The position numbers and the translations under genes were made by a program. This document shows positions 7,301-14,937 of a stretch of DNA of 64,000 bases, in pieces. The stretch spans positions 664,058 through 728,057 of the forward strand of contig NZ_JMIT01000003.1 in NCBI RefSeq assembly GCF_000731675.1. The letters run 5' to 3'. The stretch's first letter is position 1. Every line of letters starts with the position of its first letter. The notes below the pieces were generated by a model. That model was not told the origin of the DNA, made no database searches, and was given only the letters and a program-made list of their open reading frames with translations. Source of the stretch: Pseudomonas capeferrum (GTDB taxonomy: Bacteria > Pseudomonadota > Gammaproteobacteria > Pseudomonadales > Pseudomonadaceae).

Positions 7301-9472
7301 ATGGAGTACGCCCGACGCACGGCACTGGAGGCGCTCGACTCGACGCGCCTGAGCGGCGACCTGGCGATGGCCTGCTATGCCCGCAATCATCTGGTTTCCG
7401 ACTCGCTGTTCATGGGCCACCATTTGCAGGAAGTCGGCGGCGAAGTGGCGCAAGGTTTGCTCACCGTTCGCGGCTACGGCTACAGCGATGTCGAACATAT
7501 CCTCCTGGCCCAGCAGGCATTCGTCGCCGCCATGATCGGCAGCGGCGGCAGGAGCGGCCTTGCCTCGCGGTCGGCGTGCGAAGCGCCTGCCGACGCCACC
7601 GTACACGCCATAAAATCCTGCACAACACTGTTCTTCAAGCACCTCTTCACTGGCATGTCGGCCTTCTACCTGGGCGACATCAAACAGGCTGTACGCCAAC
7701 TTGCCAGCGCCGGCAGCCATGCCTGGGCCGCCCCCGCCCACATCAACCTGGCCGACTACCACCTGTTCTGCGGCCTGACCCTGGGCAGCCCAGAGGCCCC
7801 CGGCACCGCGATGGGCAAATTGGCCGCACTGCACGAACTGCGCGAACGCTTCGCGGCATGGTCGGGCTTCAACCCGGTCACCTTCCGCAGCAAGCTGCTG
7901 CTGATCGAGGGTGTGATTGCCAAGCTCAGCGGTGACGGCCTATCCGCCATCCGCTGCTTCGACCAGGCCCAGATCGCAGCTACGGCCGCCGGGTTCATCC
8001 ATGAGCAGGCCCTCGCCCACGAGCAACTGGCCGAAGTGTGCATCCCCAGCGGGTTGATCTCCGGTGCCAACCTGCACCTGCGTATAGCCCGCGACTGCTT
8101 CCACATCTGGGGCGCCACGGGCAAGGTACGCCAGCTCGAAACCCTGCACCCCTTCCTGCGCACTCAGCCCGTGCAGGAGACCTACCGCTCTGCCAGCCAG
8201 GCCCGGCTGGACTTGGAAGTCGGCCTCGAGGCCGCGCGCGCATTGTCCGAAGAAGTGCTGCTGGAGGGCCTGATCGAAACCCTGATGGGGCACCTGACCC
8301 AGCACTCCGGTGCCGATCACGGCGCCTTGCTGATCGTCAGCGGCGCCGAGTTCCAGATGGCTGCGCTGGCCTACATCGACGACGCCGGTTTACAAGTGCG
8401 CATGGACAACTGCCAGAAGTTCATGACCCAGGCCCCGCTGTCGATCATCAACGCCACCCTGCGCACCAAGAAGCCACTGGTGCTCAACGATGCCCAGTGC
8501 GACTGCCCGGAAGCCTTCCGCCAGGAACTGCACGCGCGCAACGCCCGCTCGGTGCTGTGCCTTCCGCTGCTGCTGCAAGGCGTGCTTATCGGCCTGGTCT
8601 ACCTGGAAAACCGCCTGGTGCCCAATTTGTTTGGCAAGCAGCGCCTGGCCATGCTCGAGATCCTCGCTTCGCAGGCTGCAGTGTCGCTGCAAACCGCCAA
8701 GTTCTATACCCGCCTGGCCGAAGACAATCAAAGCCGTGCGCAGATGGAAGCCGAGCTGCGTCGCTCACGGGCAGAGCTTGCGCGCAGTGCGCACCTGCAG
8801 GTGATGAACGAGTTGTCGGCCTCTATCGCCCACGAGATCAGCCAGCCGCTGCTGGGTATCGCCGCCAATGCCTCGGCCAGCCTTCGCTGGCTGAAACGCG
8901 ACCAGCCCGACCTGCAGGAAGCCATCGATGGCCTGGAGGATATCCGCAGAGACAGCGAGCGCGCGGCCAACATCGTTCGCGCGCTGCGTTCGCTGGCCAA
9001 ACAGTCGCCGATGCAGTGCAAGGCGGTGAAGCTTGATGCGCTGATCCTGGAAGTGGTGCGCCTGACGTCCTCGGAGGCCTTGAAATGCGGCGTGAACGTG
9101 CAAACCCGGTTGCAAGCGGCGACGAGCATGATGGCTGACCCGGTACAGTTGCAGCAGTTGATCTACAACTTGCTCACTAACGCTCTGGAAGCACTGGCGG
9201 GGTTTCGCAACGACGGCGTATTGCGGATCACCTGTGCCGTTGTCGAGGACGAGGTAGAGATCTGTGTCGACGACAATGGGCCGGGCATTGCGCCAGAGGA
9301 ACTGGAACGCGTGTTTGGCGCCTTCTACACCACCAAGAGCGGTGGGCTGGGAATGGGGCTGGCGATATGCAGCTCGGTGATTCAGGCCCATGGCGGGCAG
9401 CTGCAGGCGCAGGCGTCAGAGCTGGGCGGGTGCAGGATTCGGGTAACTGTGCCGGTTCGGGCAGGCGATTGA
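4370..9472 (+). CDS. giant hybrid sensor: Ser/Thr pseudokinase - AAA ATPase - GAF - histidine kinase
   Basis: A 1700-aa soluble sensor kinase. Residues 20-285 have a Ser/Thr kinase fold (APE at 180-182, DIYALG at 196-201) but the catalytic residues are gone. The HRDLKPxN loop reads HGALQPAHI (137-145), DFG reads GCF, and the VAIK lysine is Arg54. Residues 300-560 are an AAA_16/STAND ATPase with Walker A GATGMGKSS (332-340) and Walker B LALFFDDMQWAD. A long helical TPR-like region follows, then GAF (about 1305-1440). HisKA has phospho-His1488 in AHEISQPL, and HATPase has NALEAL, DDNGPGI and GLGMGLAI. No transmembrane segments are evident, so sensing is probably cytoplasmic. The start at 4370 has AGGGGG a few bases upstream. 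The likely partners are the two divergent response regulators. Relatives are often annotated trifunctional kinase/ATPase/histidine kinase; the signal is unknown. Confidence 0.92.
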   Translation: MLDERLACRPIDYDPSIDEGWLNRCDITRLGQEGDLTYFRLRDPGTGQSWLAVRAPLESPAACQHLERAYRLRLDPQWAVIPSAYLRSAEGPLLVYPAGRSVADLIAQGPAALPSFLDIAVNAASALALAHESNVLHGALQPAHICVQHAHRVRLGCFSADVPALISEPGTPLGTWSYLAPEQICPHGSSCDQRSDIYALGAILYQLLLGELPLAGRDKPHWRQLHAGVQPRAAIDVDNRVPQPLSRILAKALAKEPDARYQTARALAVDLGHCQRQWRAGQAIADFQPGSADPLSPSHDRLYGRSAEQKVITLLLKALRRDSTSQALFIKGATGMGKSSLVQAALKGSAEGYWASGTCNSLERAVPYGPWIEILGSLTTQLLAKNSDDLELLRREILRRIKGRGRLLGKLAPDLKLVIGPTAELPDKPTRLALQKELRAVVEFLQVFSRPGRPLALFFDDMQWADDATQHLLDELLEQAPGNLLLIFARRSDAAPDSKPCVPPVSIRSTTLDLRPLTVGAVMEMIGERYHAAPEAALQLAELVHAKTAGNPFFIHQILGAMVEDRLFTFDTQTMRWSWSLSAVAQHRYADNVADLMVHRLARLPSAQRDVLRVASAAGGRCDEPLLRSMLPLPATHLAEQLKALIAAGFLLPGQKGLRFSHDRVLQAAYALTPSRERPALHAHIAHAMREAWQATLHEAVFEIANQVQRASPRAFEACDCEVFVLLLQEAALRARDSAAYEQTAGYLHAADELLRLSAAPGTQATHALAIACLAAECDMQLSRMPQAEARIRECHLRAQSALDKARVCKLEARLHTLRSDYPTAIACAISGLELLGVTLVQGSNPDLVEAAYGRVHALIEDKGQHCLESLPKTDSEEVAVAIALLATLSSSFFVKDDICFLHLAKIMELSLLHGVAPGSTYGLAWFGVMAAERFGAYHDGHAYCLAALKLIERHAFEADLTSALLALDQVSAWTAPMEYARRTALEALDSTRLSGDLAMACYARNHLVSDSLFMGHHLQEVGGEVAQGLLTVRGYGYSDVEHILLAQQAFVAAMIGSGGRSGLASRSACEAPADATVHAIKSCTTLFFKHLFTGMSAFYLGDIKQAVRQLASAGSHAWAAPAHINLADYHLFCGLTLGSPEAPGTAMGKLAALHELRERFAAWSGFNPVTFRSKLLLIEGVIAKLSGDGLSAIRCFDQAQIAATAAGFIHEQALAHEQLAEVCIPSGLISGANLHLRIARDCFHIWGATGKVRQLETLHPFLRTQPVQETYRSASQARLDLEVGLEAARALSEEVLLEGLIETLMGHLTQHSGADHGALLIVSGAEFQMAALAYIDDAGLQVRMDNCQKFMTQAPLSIINATLRTKKPLVLNDAQCDCPEAFRQELHARNARSVLCLPLLLQGVLIGLVYLENRLVPNLFGKQRLAMLEILASQAAVSLQTAKFYTRLAEDNQSRAQMEAELRRSRAELARSAHLQVMNELSASIAHEISQPLLGIAANASASLRWLKRDQPDLQEAIDGLEDIRRDSERAANIVRALRSLAKQSPMQCKAVKLDALILEVVRLTSSEALKCGVNVQTRLQAATSMMADPVQLQQLIYNLLTNALEALAGFRNDGVLRITCAVVEDEVEICVDDNGPGIAPEELERVFGAFYTTKSGGLGMGLAICSSVIQAHGGQLQAQASELGGCRIRVTVPVRAGD

Positions 9473-9552
9473 AGCCTGTGTAGCCTGGTGCGGCCTTTTC
9501 GCGGGTAAGTCGGATCGCCGCACCGCCGCGAAGAGGCCCGAGCAGGCTTACA

Positions 9553-10179
9553 TCAACGCGCGCTCAACACCGCATAACTGTTCATCAGGTTGCGGTAGTT
9601 GGGGATTCGCTGGGACAGCAGATTACCCAGCCCTTCGATATCGTTGCGCCAGTCGCGGTGCAGCTCACAGGCCACCGAGAACCAGTTCATCATCTGCGCG
9701 CCTGCCTGGGTCATACGCACCCACGCAGCCTGCTGTACGGTCTCGTTGAAGGTACCGGACGCGTCGGTGACCACGAACACTTCAAAGCCTTCGGCCAGCG
9801 CCGACAAGGTCGGGAATGCCACGCACACGTCAGTCACCACACCGGCGATGATCAGTTGCTTGCGGCCTGTCGCCTTGATCGCCTTGACGAAGTCTTCGTT
9901 GTCCCATGCGTTGATCTGGCCTGGGCGGGCAATGTACGGCGCGTCCGGGAACATCTCTTTCAGCTCGGGTACCAGTGGGCCGTTCGGGCCTTGCTCGAAG
10001 CTGGTGGTGAGGATGGTCGGCAGGCCGAAGAACTTGGCCAGGTCGCCCAGGGCCAGTACGTTGTTCTTGAACTCGTTGGGTGAGAAGTCCTGTACCAGCG
10101 AGATCAGGCCGGTCTGGTGATCGACCAGCAGCACCACGGCGTCGTCTTTGTTCAGGCGCTTGTAATCGGGTTGGCTCAT
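9553..10179 (-). CDS. YcaC-like isochorismatase-family hydrolase (paralogue 1)
   Basis: A 208-aa cysteine hydrolase of the isochorismatase/YcaC superfamily. Asp20 (LLVDHQ) and the nucleophile-position Cys119 (GVVTDVCV, with the cis-peptide Val-Thr) are visible; the natural substrate of YcaC proteins is uncertain. It is cytoplasmic and YcaC homologues form octameric rings. The start at 10179 has AAGGAGA upstream. The gene ends close to a degenerate REP. An AraC-family regulator gene lies immediately upstream on the same strand (10261-10641), so it may control or be co-transcribed with this hydrolase. A second, very similar YcaC gene sits at 19957-20586. Confidence 0.9.
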   Translation of the reverse strand: MSQPDYKRLNKDDAVVLLVDHQTGLISLVQDFSPNEFKNNVLALGDLAKFFGLPTILTTSFEQGPNGPLVPELKEMFPDAPYIARPGQINAWDNEDFVKAIKATGRKQLIIAGVVTDVCVAFPTLSALAEGFEVFVVTDASGTFNETVQQAAWVRMTQAGAQMMNWFSVACELHRDWRNDIEGLGNLLSQRIPNYRNLMNSYAVLSAR

Positions 10180-10260
10180 GGGGTTTCTCCTTGGATGATT
10201 TGGGCTTGGAAAACGGGGGCGGTACTATCCGGAGGTGGTATACCAATGGATAAACGCGGC

Positions 10261-10641
10261 TTAAGAATGAGTGCCAGACACGGCGTTCTGGCTGGTCCGC
10301 CGCCATGCCTTGGGCGGCTGGCCGACCAGGCGGCTGAACGCCCGGGTGAAATGTGACTGGTCGCAGAAACCACATTCGAGGCTGACATGGGTGATCGGCA
10401 CCTCGGTGACCAGCAACCGCTTGGCCTTCTCCATGCGCGCCAGCAGGCGCCAGGCCTGGGGCGACAAGCCGGTGTTGACCTTGAACGCGCGAGAAAAGTG
10501 GCTGCGGGTGAGGTTGCACAGGCCAGCGATCTCGATGATCGACAAGGGGCTGTGCAGCATCAGTTCCTTGGCCTGGCGCAGGCGTGCAGGGGTCAGCGCG
10601 CCCGGCGCCTGTGAGGTACTGCAGATCGTCAGAGGGCTCAT
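10261..10641 (-). CDS. short AraC-family transcriptional regulator (DNA-binding domain only)
   Basis: A 126-aa protein that is essentially the AraC/XylS double HTH: first helix-turn-helix at about residues 34-60 (SIIEIAGLCNLTRSHFSRAFK) and second at about 80-110 (PITHVSLECGFCDQSHFTRAFSRLVG). No N-terminal ligand-binding domain is present, so activity may be set by expression level or partner proteins. The start at 10641 has AGGAG seven bases upstream; a start at 10659 is possible. It is divergent from the GlxA-family regulator at 10821 and lies 81 bases upstream of the YcaC-like hydrolase it may activate. Confidence 0.87.
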   Translation of the reverse strand: MSPLTICSTSQAPGALTPARLRQAKELMLHSPLSIIEIAGLCNLTRSHFSRAFKVNTGLSPQAWRLLARMEKAKRLLVTEVPITHVSLECGFCDQSHFTRAFSRLVGQPPKAWRRTSQNAVSGTHS

Positions 10642-10820
10642 GGCGACTCTCCTGTTCAATGAGGAAAGTCTCGCCCCGAGGACATGACAAAGTCCTGAGC
10701 CAAACCTGAATAGTTCTTAATTGTGCATTGCTGGCCCTGGCCGCTATACCGATACCTTAAGATGCGCGCCTGTTCAGCTTCACGCCGCCAGCGGCGGCCC
10801 GTACTAAAGGCGAAAGTGGT

Positions 10821-11795
10821 ATGCAGGAAAATCGCGCTCACCGCACCGTGGCGATGGTGCTGTTCAATGATGTGCTGTTGCTGGATGTCACCGGCCCCAT
10901 GGATGCCTTTGCCATTGCCAACCGCTTCTTGCCCGCCGAGCGGCGATACCGGCTGATCACGTTGGCCGACGGCGATGGGGTGGTGCGCGGCTCATGCGGG
11001 CTGAGGGTCATCGCTGACCTGCGCCTTGAGGCGCTGCCGGAAGCCGTCGACCTGTTGCTGGTACCCGGAGGCCCAGGCGCCTACGACGTTGCGCTGCCGG
11101 GGCTCGAGCACTGGCTGACGCAGGCCGTGCGTGGGGCCAAGCGTTTCGGCGCGATCTGCACTGGCGTGTTCTTGCTGGGCCGGGCGGGGCTGCTTGGCGG
11201 TTATCGCTGTACCACCCACTGGAACTACGTCGAGCGGCTGGCGCGGGCCTTCCCTGAGGCGAAAGTCGAAACCGAACAGATCTATGTGATCGACCGCTGC
11301 CTGATCACCTCGGGCGGGATCACGGCAGGTATCGACCTGGCCCTGGCCGTAGTTGCCGAAGACCATGGCAAGGCACTGGCGCTGGAAGTGGCCAAAGTGC
11401 TGCTGGTCGCGCGCCATCGCCAGGGCGGGCAGACACCTTACGGGCCGTTGCTGGCGGCCGTGCCGCGCGACGACTCGCCGACCGCGCGGGTGCAGGCCTA
11501 TATCGTCGACCATATCGACCAGCCGTTTACCGTGCGCAAGATGGCCGACCTGGTGGCGATGAGCAGCCGCAATTTTGCCCGGACCTTCCAGCGCGAGGTC
11601 GGCATCACCCCGCTGCAGTACCTGCAGAATGCGCGTATCGATCAGGCACGCAAAGTGCTCGAGGGCAGCGACCTGCCGTTGAAGGTGGTGGCAGCACAGT
11701 GTGGGTTTGGCAGTGATCGGCATATGCGCAAGGTGTTTTGCGAGCGCATCGGCATGACACCAGCGCAGTACCGGGCGCAGTTTGGTGGCGGCTGA
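10821..11795 (+). CDS. GlxA-family regulator (DJ-1/PfpI domain plus AraC HTH)
   Basis: A 324-aa regulator with an N-terminal class-I glutamine amidotransferase-like DJ-1/PfpI domain (residues 10-195). It has the nucleophile-elbow sequence AICTGVFLL, with Cys in the elbow, and LLVPGGPGA. The C-terminal AraC double HTH spans about 215-320 (FTVRKMADLVAMSSRNFARTFQ, LKVVAAQCGFGSDRHMRKVF). GlxA-type proteins control catabolism of compounds such as arginine, choline or glycine betaine in pseudomonads; the ligand here is not evident. It is divergent from the short AraC gene, and the 179-base gap holds both promoters. It is followed by the antiporter gene on the same strand, 147 bases downstream. Confidence 0.92.
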   Translation: MQENRAHRTVAMVLFNDVLLLDVTGPMDAFAIANRFLPAERRYRLITLADGDGVVRGSCGLRVIADLRLEALPEAVDLLLVPGGPGAYDVALPGLEHWLTQAVRGAKRFGAICTGVFLLGRAGLLGGYRCTTHWNYVERLARAFPEAKVETEQIYVIDRCLITSGGITAGIDLALAVVAEDHGKALALEVAKVLLVARHRQGGQTPYGPLLAAVPRDDSPTARVQAYIVDHIDQPFTVRKMADLVAMSSRNFARTFQREVGITPLQYLQNARIDQARKVLEGSDLPLKVVAAQCGFGSDRHMRKVFCERIGMTPAQYRAQFGGG

Positions 11796-11942
11796 CAGAT
11801 ACACGTGTGGAGGATCATCACTGTCCCGCCTGGCGAGACAATGTTTCTCCTTCCAGCCAGATTGTCTAACACCCCCTCCACCTCCAGAATTGTCCGCCAC
11901 ACTGTTCTAACGCTGCCCCGGCAGCTCATGGAGTTCGAGCCA

Positions 11943-13730
11943 ATGCCACACGAAGGCAGCCTTCTGCAAACCGCGGTGATCTTCCTCTTCGCCGCCGTCC
12001 TTGCCGTCCCCTTGGCCAAGCGCCTGCAACTGGGCGCGGTGATCGGCTACCTGCTGGCTGGCGTGGCCATCGGCCCGCAGGCGCTGGGGCTGATCCGCGA
12101 TACCGAGAGCGTCGCGCACATTTCTGAACTGGGCGTTGTTCTGCTGCTGTTCATCATCGGCCTGGAGCTGTCACCCAAACGCTTGTGGCTGATGCGCAAG
12201 TCAGTGTTCGGCGTGGGGGCTGCGCAGGTGTTGCTGACCGGTGCGGTGATCGGCGCCATCGCCCTGTTTGGCTTTGCCCAGTCATTGCCGGCGGCCCTGG
12301 TACTGGGCCTGGGCCTGGCGCTGTCATCGACCGCCCTCGGCCTGCAGAGCCTGGCCGAAAGCAAGCAGCTGAACGCGCCGCACGGTCGCCTCGCGTTCGC
12401 CATTCTGCTGTTTCAGGACATCGCGGCCATCCCGCTGATCGCCCTGGTCCCGCTGCTGGCCGCCAGCGGTCCGGATACCAGTCACGGTGACAGCCTCGAA
12501 CATGCACTAAAGGTATTCGCCAGTATCGCCGTGGTCATCGTCGGCGGCCGTTACCTGCTGCGCCCGGTGTTTCGCATCGTCGCCCGTACCGGCCTGCCGG
12601 AGGTTTCCACCGCCACCGCGCTGCTGGTGGTGATCGGTACCGCCTGGCTGATGGAAGAGGCCGGCATTTCCATGGCCCTGGGCGCCTTCCTCGCCGGCCT
12701 GTTGCTGGCCGACTCGGAGTACCGCCACGAGCTGGAGTCGCAGATCGAACCGTTCAAGGGGCTGCTGCTGGGGCTGTTCTTCATCAGTGTCGGCATGGGC
12801 GCCAACCTGAGCCTGCTGCTGGAAATGCCGCTGGTGCTGTTGGGCCTGACCCTGCTGCTGATCGCGGTCAAGCTGACCTTGCTGATCGTGGTCGGCCGAC
12901 TGGCCGGCGGCCTCAACAGCGCCAGCGCCCTGCGCCTGGGGATGGTGCTGGCGGCGGGTGGCGAGTTCGCCTTCGTGGTGTTCAAGCTGGGCAAGGACCA
13001 GGGCTTGTTCGACACCCAGACCTACGACCTGCTGATGATGACCATCACCCTGTCGATGGCCCTCACCCCCCTGCTGATGCTCGGCTGCGCCCGCGCCCTC
13101 AAGCGCCCGCAGCCGCAGCGTGAAGTGCCGGAGCAGTACAAGCAGATCCAGACCGACGCCCCGCGTGTGGTCATCGTCGGCATGGGCCGCATGGGGCAGA
13201 TCGTCTCGCGCATCCTGCGCGCCCAGAAGATCCCCTTCATCGCCCTGGAAACTTCGGTGGACGCCATCGAGATGACCCGCATGTTCGAGCAGGCTCCAGT
13301 GTTCTACGGCGACCCCTTGCGCGCCGAGGTGTTGCATGCGGCCAAGGTGGGCGAGGCCGAGTACTTCGTCATCACCACCGACGACCCGGAAGTCACCACC
13401 CGCACGGCGGAGCGGGTCAAGCGCCTGTACCCGCACCTGAAAGTGCTGGCCCGCGCGCGTAACCGCCAGCATGTGCACAAGCTGATCGATGTAGGCGCCG
13501 AGCCGATTCGCGAGACGTTCTATTCGAGCCTGGAGATGACCCGCCGTGCGCTGGTGGGGTTAGGGTTGAGTGATGAACAAGCGGCGGATCGCATCGCCCG
13601 GTTTACCCAACACGACGAAGAAGTGCTGGTAGCCCAAGGGCAGGTGCGTGATGACCGGGCCAAGGTGATGCAGACAGCCAAGGAAGCGCGGGTGGAACTG
13701 GAGCGGTTGTTTGATTCGGATGCGGATTGA
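11943..13730 (+). CDS. Kef-type K+/H+ antiporter (CPA2) with TrkA-N domain
   Basis: A 595-aa inner-membrane monovalent cation:proton antiporter-2. Residues 1-380 contain about 12 hydrophobic segments, including the family signature GYLLAGVAIGPQALGLI and the conserved FQDIAAIPLI ion-site helix. Residues 405-525 are a TrkA-N/RCK Rossmann domain (RVVIVGMGRMGQIVSRIL). Length and layout match KefB/KefC (about 600-620 aa). In Kef systems the RCK domain binds NAD(H) and glutathione adducts and gates K+ efflux during electrophile stress; I cannot tell KefB from KefC. The start at 11943 has GGAG upstream and begins with the first membrane helix; longer in-frame starts would add a non-conserved leader. 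Confidence 0.9.
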   Translation: MPHEGSLLQTAVIFLFAAVLAVPLAKRLQLGAVIGYLLAGVAIGPQALGLIRDTESVAHISELGVVLLLFIIGLELSPKRLWLMRKSVFGVGAAQVLLTGAVIGAIALFGFAQSLPAALVLGLGLALSSTALGLQSLAESKQLNAPHGRLAFAILLFQDIAAIPLIALVPLLAASGPDTSHGDSLEHALKVFASIAVVIVGGRYLLRPVFRIVARTGLPEVSTATALLVVIGTAWLMEEAGISMALGAFLAGLLLADSEYRHELESQIEPFKGLLLGLFFISVGMGANLSLLLEMPLVLLGLTLLLIAVKLTLLIVVGRLAGGLNSASALRLGMVLAAGGEFAFVVFKLGKDQGLFDTQTYDLLMMTITLSMALTPLLMLGCARALKRPQPQREVPEQYKQIQTDAPRVVIVGMGRMGQIVSRILRAQKIPFIALETSVDAIEMTRMFEQAPVFYGDPLRAEVLHAAKVGEAEYFVITTDDPEVTTRTAERVKRLYPHLKVLARARNRQHVHKLIDVGAEPIRETFYSSLEMTRRALVGLGLSDEQAADRIARFTQHDEEVLVAQGQVRDDRAKVMQTAKEARVELERLFDSDAD

Positions 13731-13784
13731 GTTGTGGATTGAGGCTTGGAGTGCTCGCCGTTAGGTGATTTGTCGCCATAGAGA

Positions 13785-13810
13785 TCGAGCGCCGCGCGGG
13801 CGGCGCTCGA
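13785..13810. terminator. GC-rich hairpin downstream of antiporter gene
   Basis: Arms TCGAGCGCCG and CGGCGCTCGA with a 6-base loop form a perfect 10-bp stem 55 bases after the antiporter stop. There is no clear T-tract, so it could be a terminator or an mRNA-stabilising hairpin. Confidence 0.45.
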
Positions 13811-13923
13811 CTTCATAGGCCTTGAACGCCTATCGACAGGCGCCTAGAAGCCATTAACCAGCCCCACAGATTAAACCGTTAAACTGCGAAACTGCCCTTA
13901 CCGTTCCACCCGGAGAACGATCA

Positions 13924-14835
13924 TTGGAAGACCTCAACTCCCTCTACTACTTCACCCAGGTAGTGGAGCACGGCGGTTTCGCCCCGGCAGGTCGCGCGCT
14001 GGACATGCCCAAGTCCAAGCTCAGCCGGCGTATCGCAGACCTTGAAGAGCGTCTTGGCGTACGCCTGCTGCACCGCACCAGCCGGCATTGCTCGCTGACC
14101 GAAATCGGCCAGGCCTACTACAACCGTTGCCTGGCCATGCGCGTGGAGGCCGAGGGCGCGGCGGAGATCATCGAACGCAACCGCAGCGAGCCGCGCGGGC
14201 TGGTGCGCATCAGCTGCCCGACCACCCTGCTCAACTCCTGGGTCGGGCCGATGCTGACGCGCTACATGCTCAAGTACCCGCAGGTAGAGCTGTTCATCGA
14301 AAGTACCAACCGCCGCGTCGACCTGCTGCATGAAGGCTTCGACGTGGCGCTGCGCGTGCGCTTTCCGCCGCTGGAAAACACCGACATGGTGATGAAGGTG
14401 CTGAGCAACAGTACCCAGTGCCTGGTCGGCCAGCCGCAATACCGGGAGCAACTGCCCAAGGGCTTCGACCCGCAGATGCTCGGCCAGCTGCCCAGCGTGC
14501 ACTGGGGCAGCGCCCAACGTGAGTACCAGTGGGAGCTGTTCCAAGGGGAAGACCAAAGCCACAGCATCGTGATCCCGCACACACCGCGCATGGTCACCGA
14601 CGACCTGTTTGCCTTGCGCCATTTCGTGGTGGCCGGTGTGGGCATTGCGCACCTGCCCCGGGTAGCCGTGCGCGAGGACCTGGCCGAGGGCCGGCTGGTG
14701 GAGCTGTTGCCGGGCTGGCACCCGCGCTGCGGCATCGTGCATGCGATCTTCCCGTCGCGACGCGGCTTGCTGCCGTCGGTGCGGTCGCTGATCGATCACC
14801 TGGCCGAGGAGTTCGCCATCAGCGACATGGCCTGA
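13924..14835 (+). CDS. LysR-family transcriptional regulator
   Basis: A 303-aa LysR regulator: HTH at residues 3-60 (LNSLYYFTQVVEHGGFAPAGRAL, SKLSRRIADLEERLGVRLLHR) and effector-binding domain from about 90. The start is a TTG with GGAGAA six bases upstream; the protein begins exactly where LysR HTH domains begin, and no ATG is in a usable position. It precedes the OprD porin gene in the same direction, separated by a REP-like palindrome, and may control the porin and the convergent amidohydrolase. The effector is unknown. Confidence 0.92.
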   Translation: MEDLNSLYYFTQVVEHGGFAPAGRALDMPKSKLSRRIADLEERLGVRLLHRTSRHCSLTEIGQAYYNRCLAMRVEAEGAAEIIERNRSEPRGLVRISCPTTLLNSWVGPMLTRYMLKYPQVELFIESTNRRVDLLHEGFDVALRVRFPPLENTDMVMKVLSNSTQCLVGQPQYREQLPKGFDPQMLGQLPSVHWGSAQREYQWELFQGEDQSHSIVIPHTPRMVTDDLFALRHFVVAGVGIAHLPRVAVREDLAEGRLVELLPGWHPRCGIVHAIFPSRRGLLPSVRSLIDHLAEEFAISDMA

Positions 14836-14847
14836 ATCTGTACTGCC

Positions 14848-14871
14848 CTTTCGCGGGTTTACCCGCGAAAG
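14848..14871. repeat. REP-like hairpin between LysR and porin genes
   Basis: CTTTCGCGGGT and ACCCGCGAAAG form a perfect 11-bp inverted repeat with a 2-base loop, the core of the P. putida REP family. It may also end transcription of the LysR gene. Confidence 0.65.
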
Positions 14872-14937
14872 CACACCTTTACAAGACCCTCGCCTGCGCT
14901 TGCTCCACAGTCCTGGATCATCCATCCCGGAGCCCCC

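Noticed and set aside
9482..9545. possible REP element after the histidine kinase
   Set aside because: Only a degenerate match (GCGGCCTTTTCGCGG versus CCGCGAAGAGGC) with broken symmetry; not listed as a feature.
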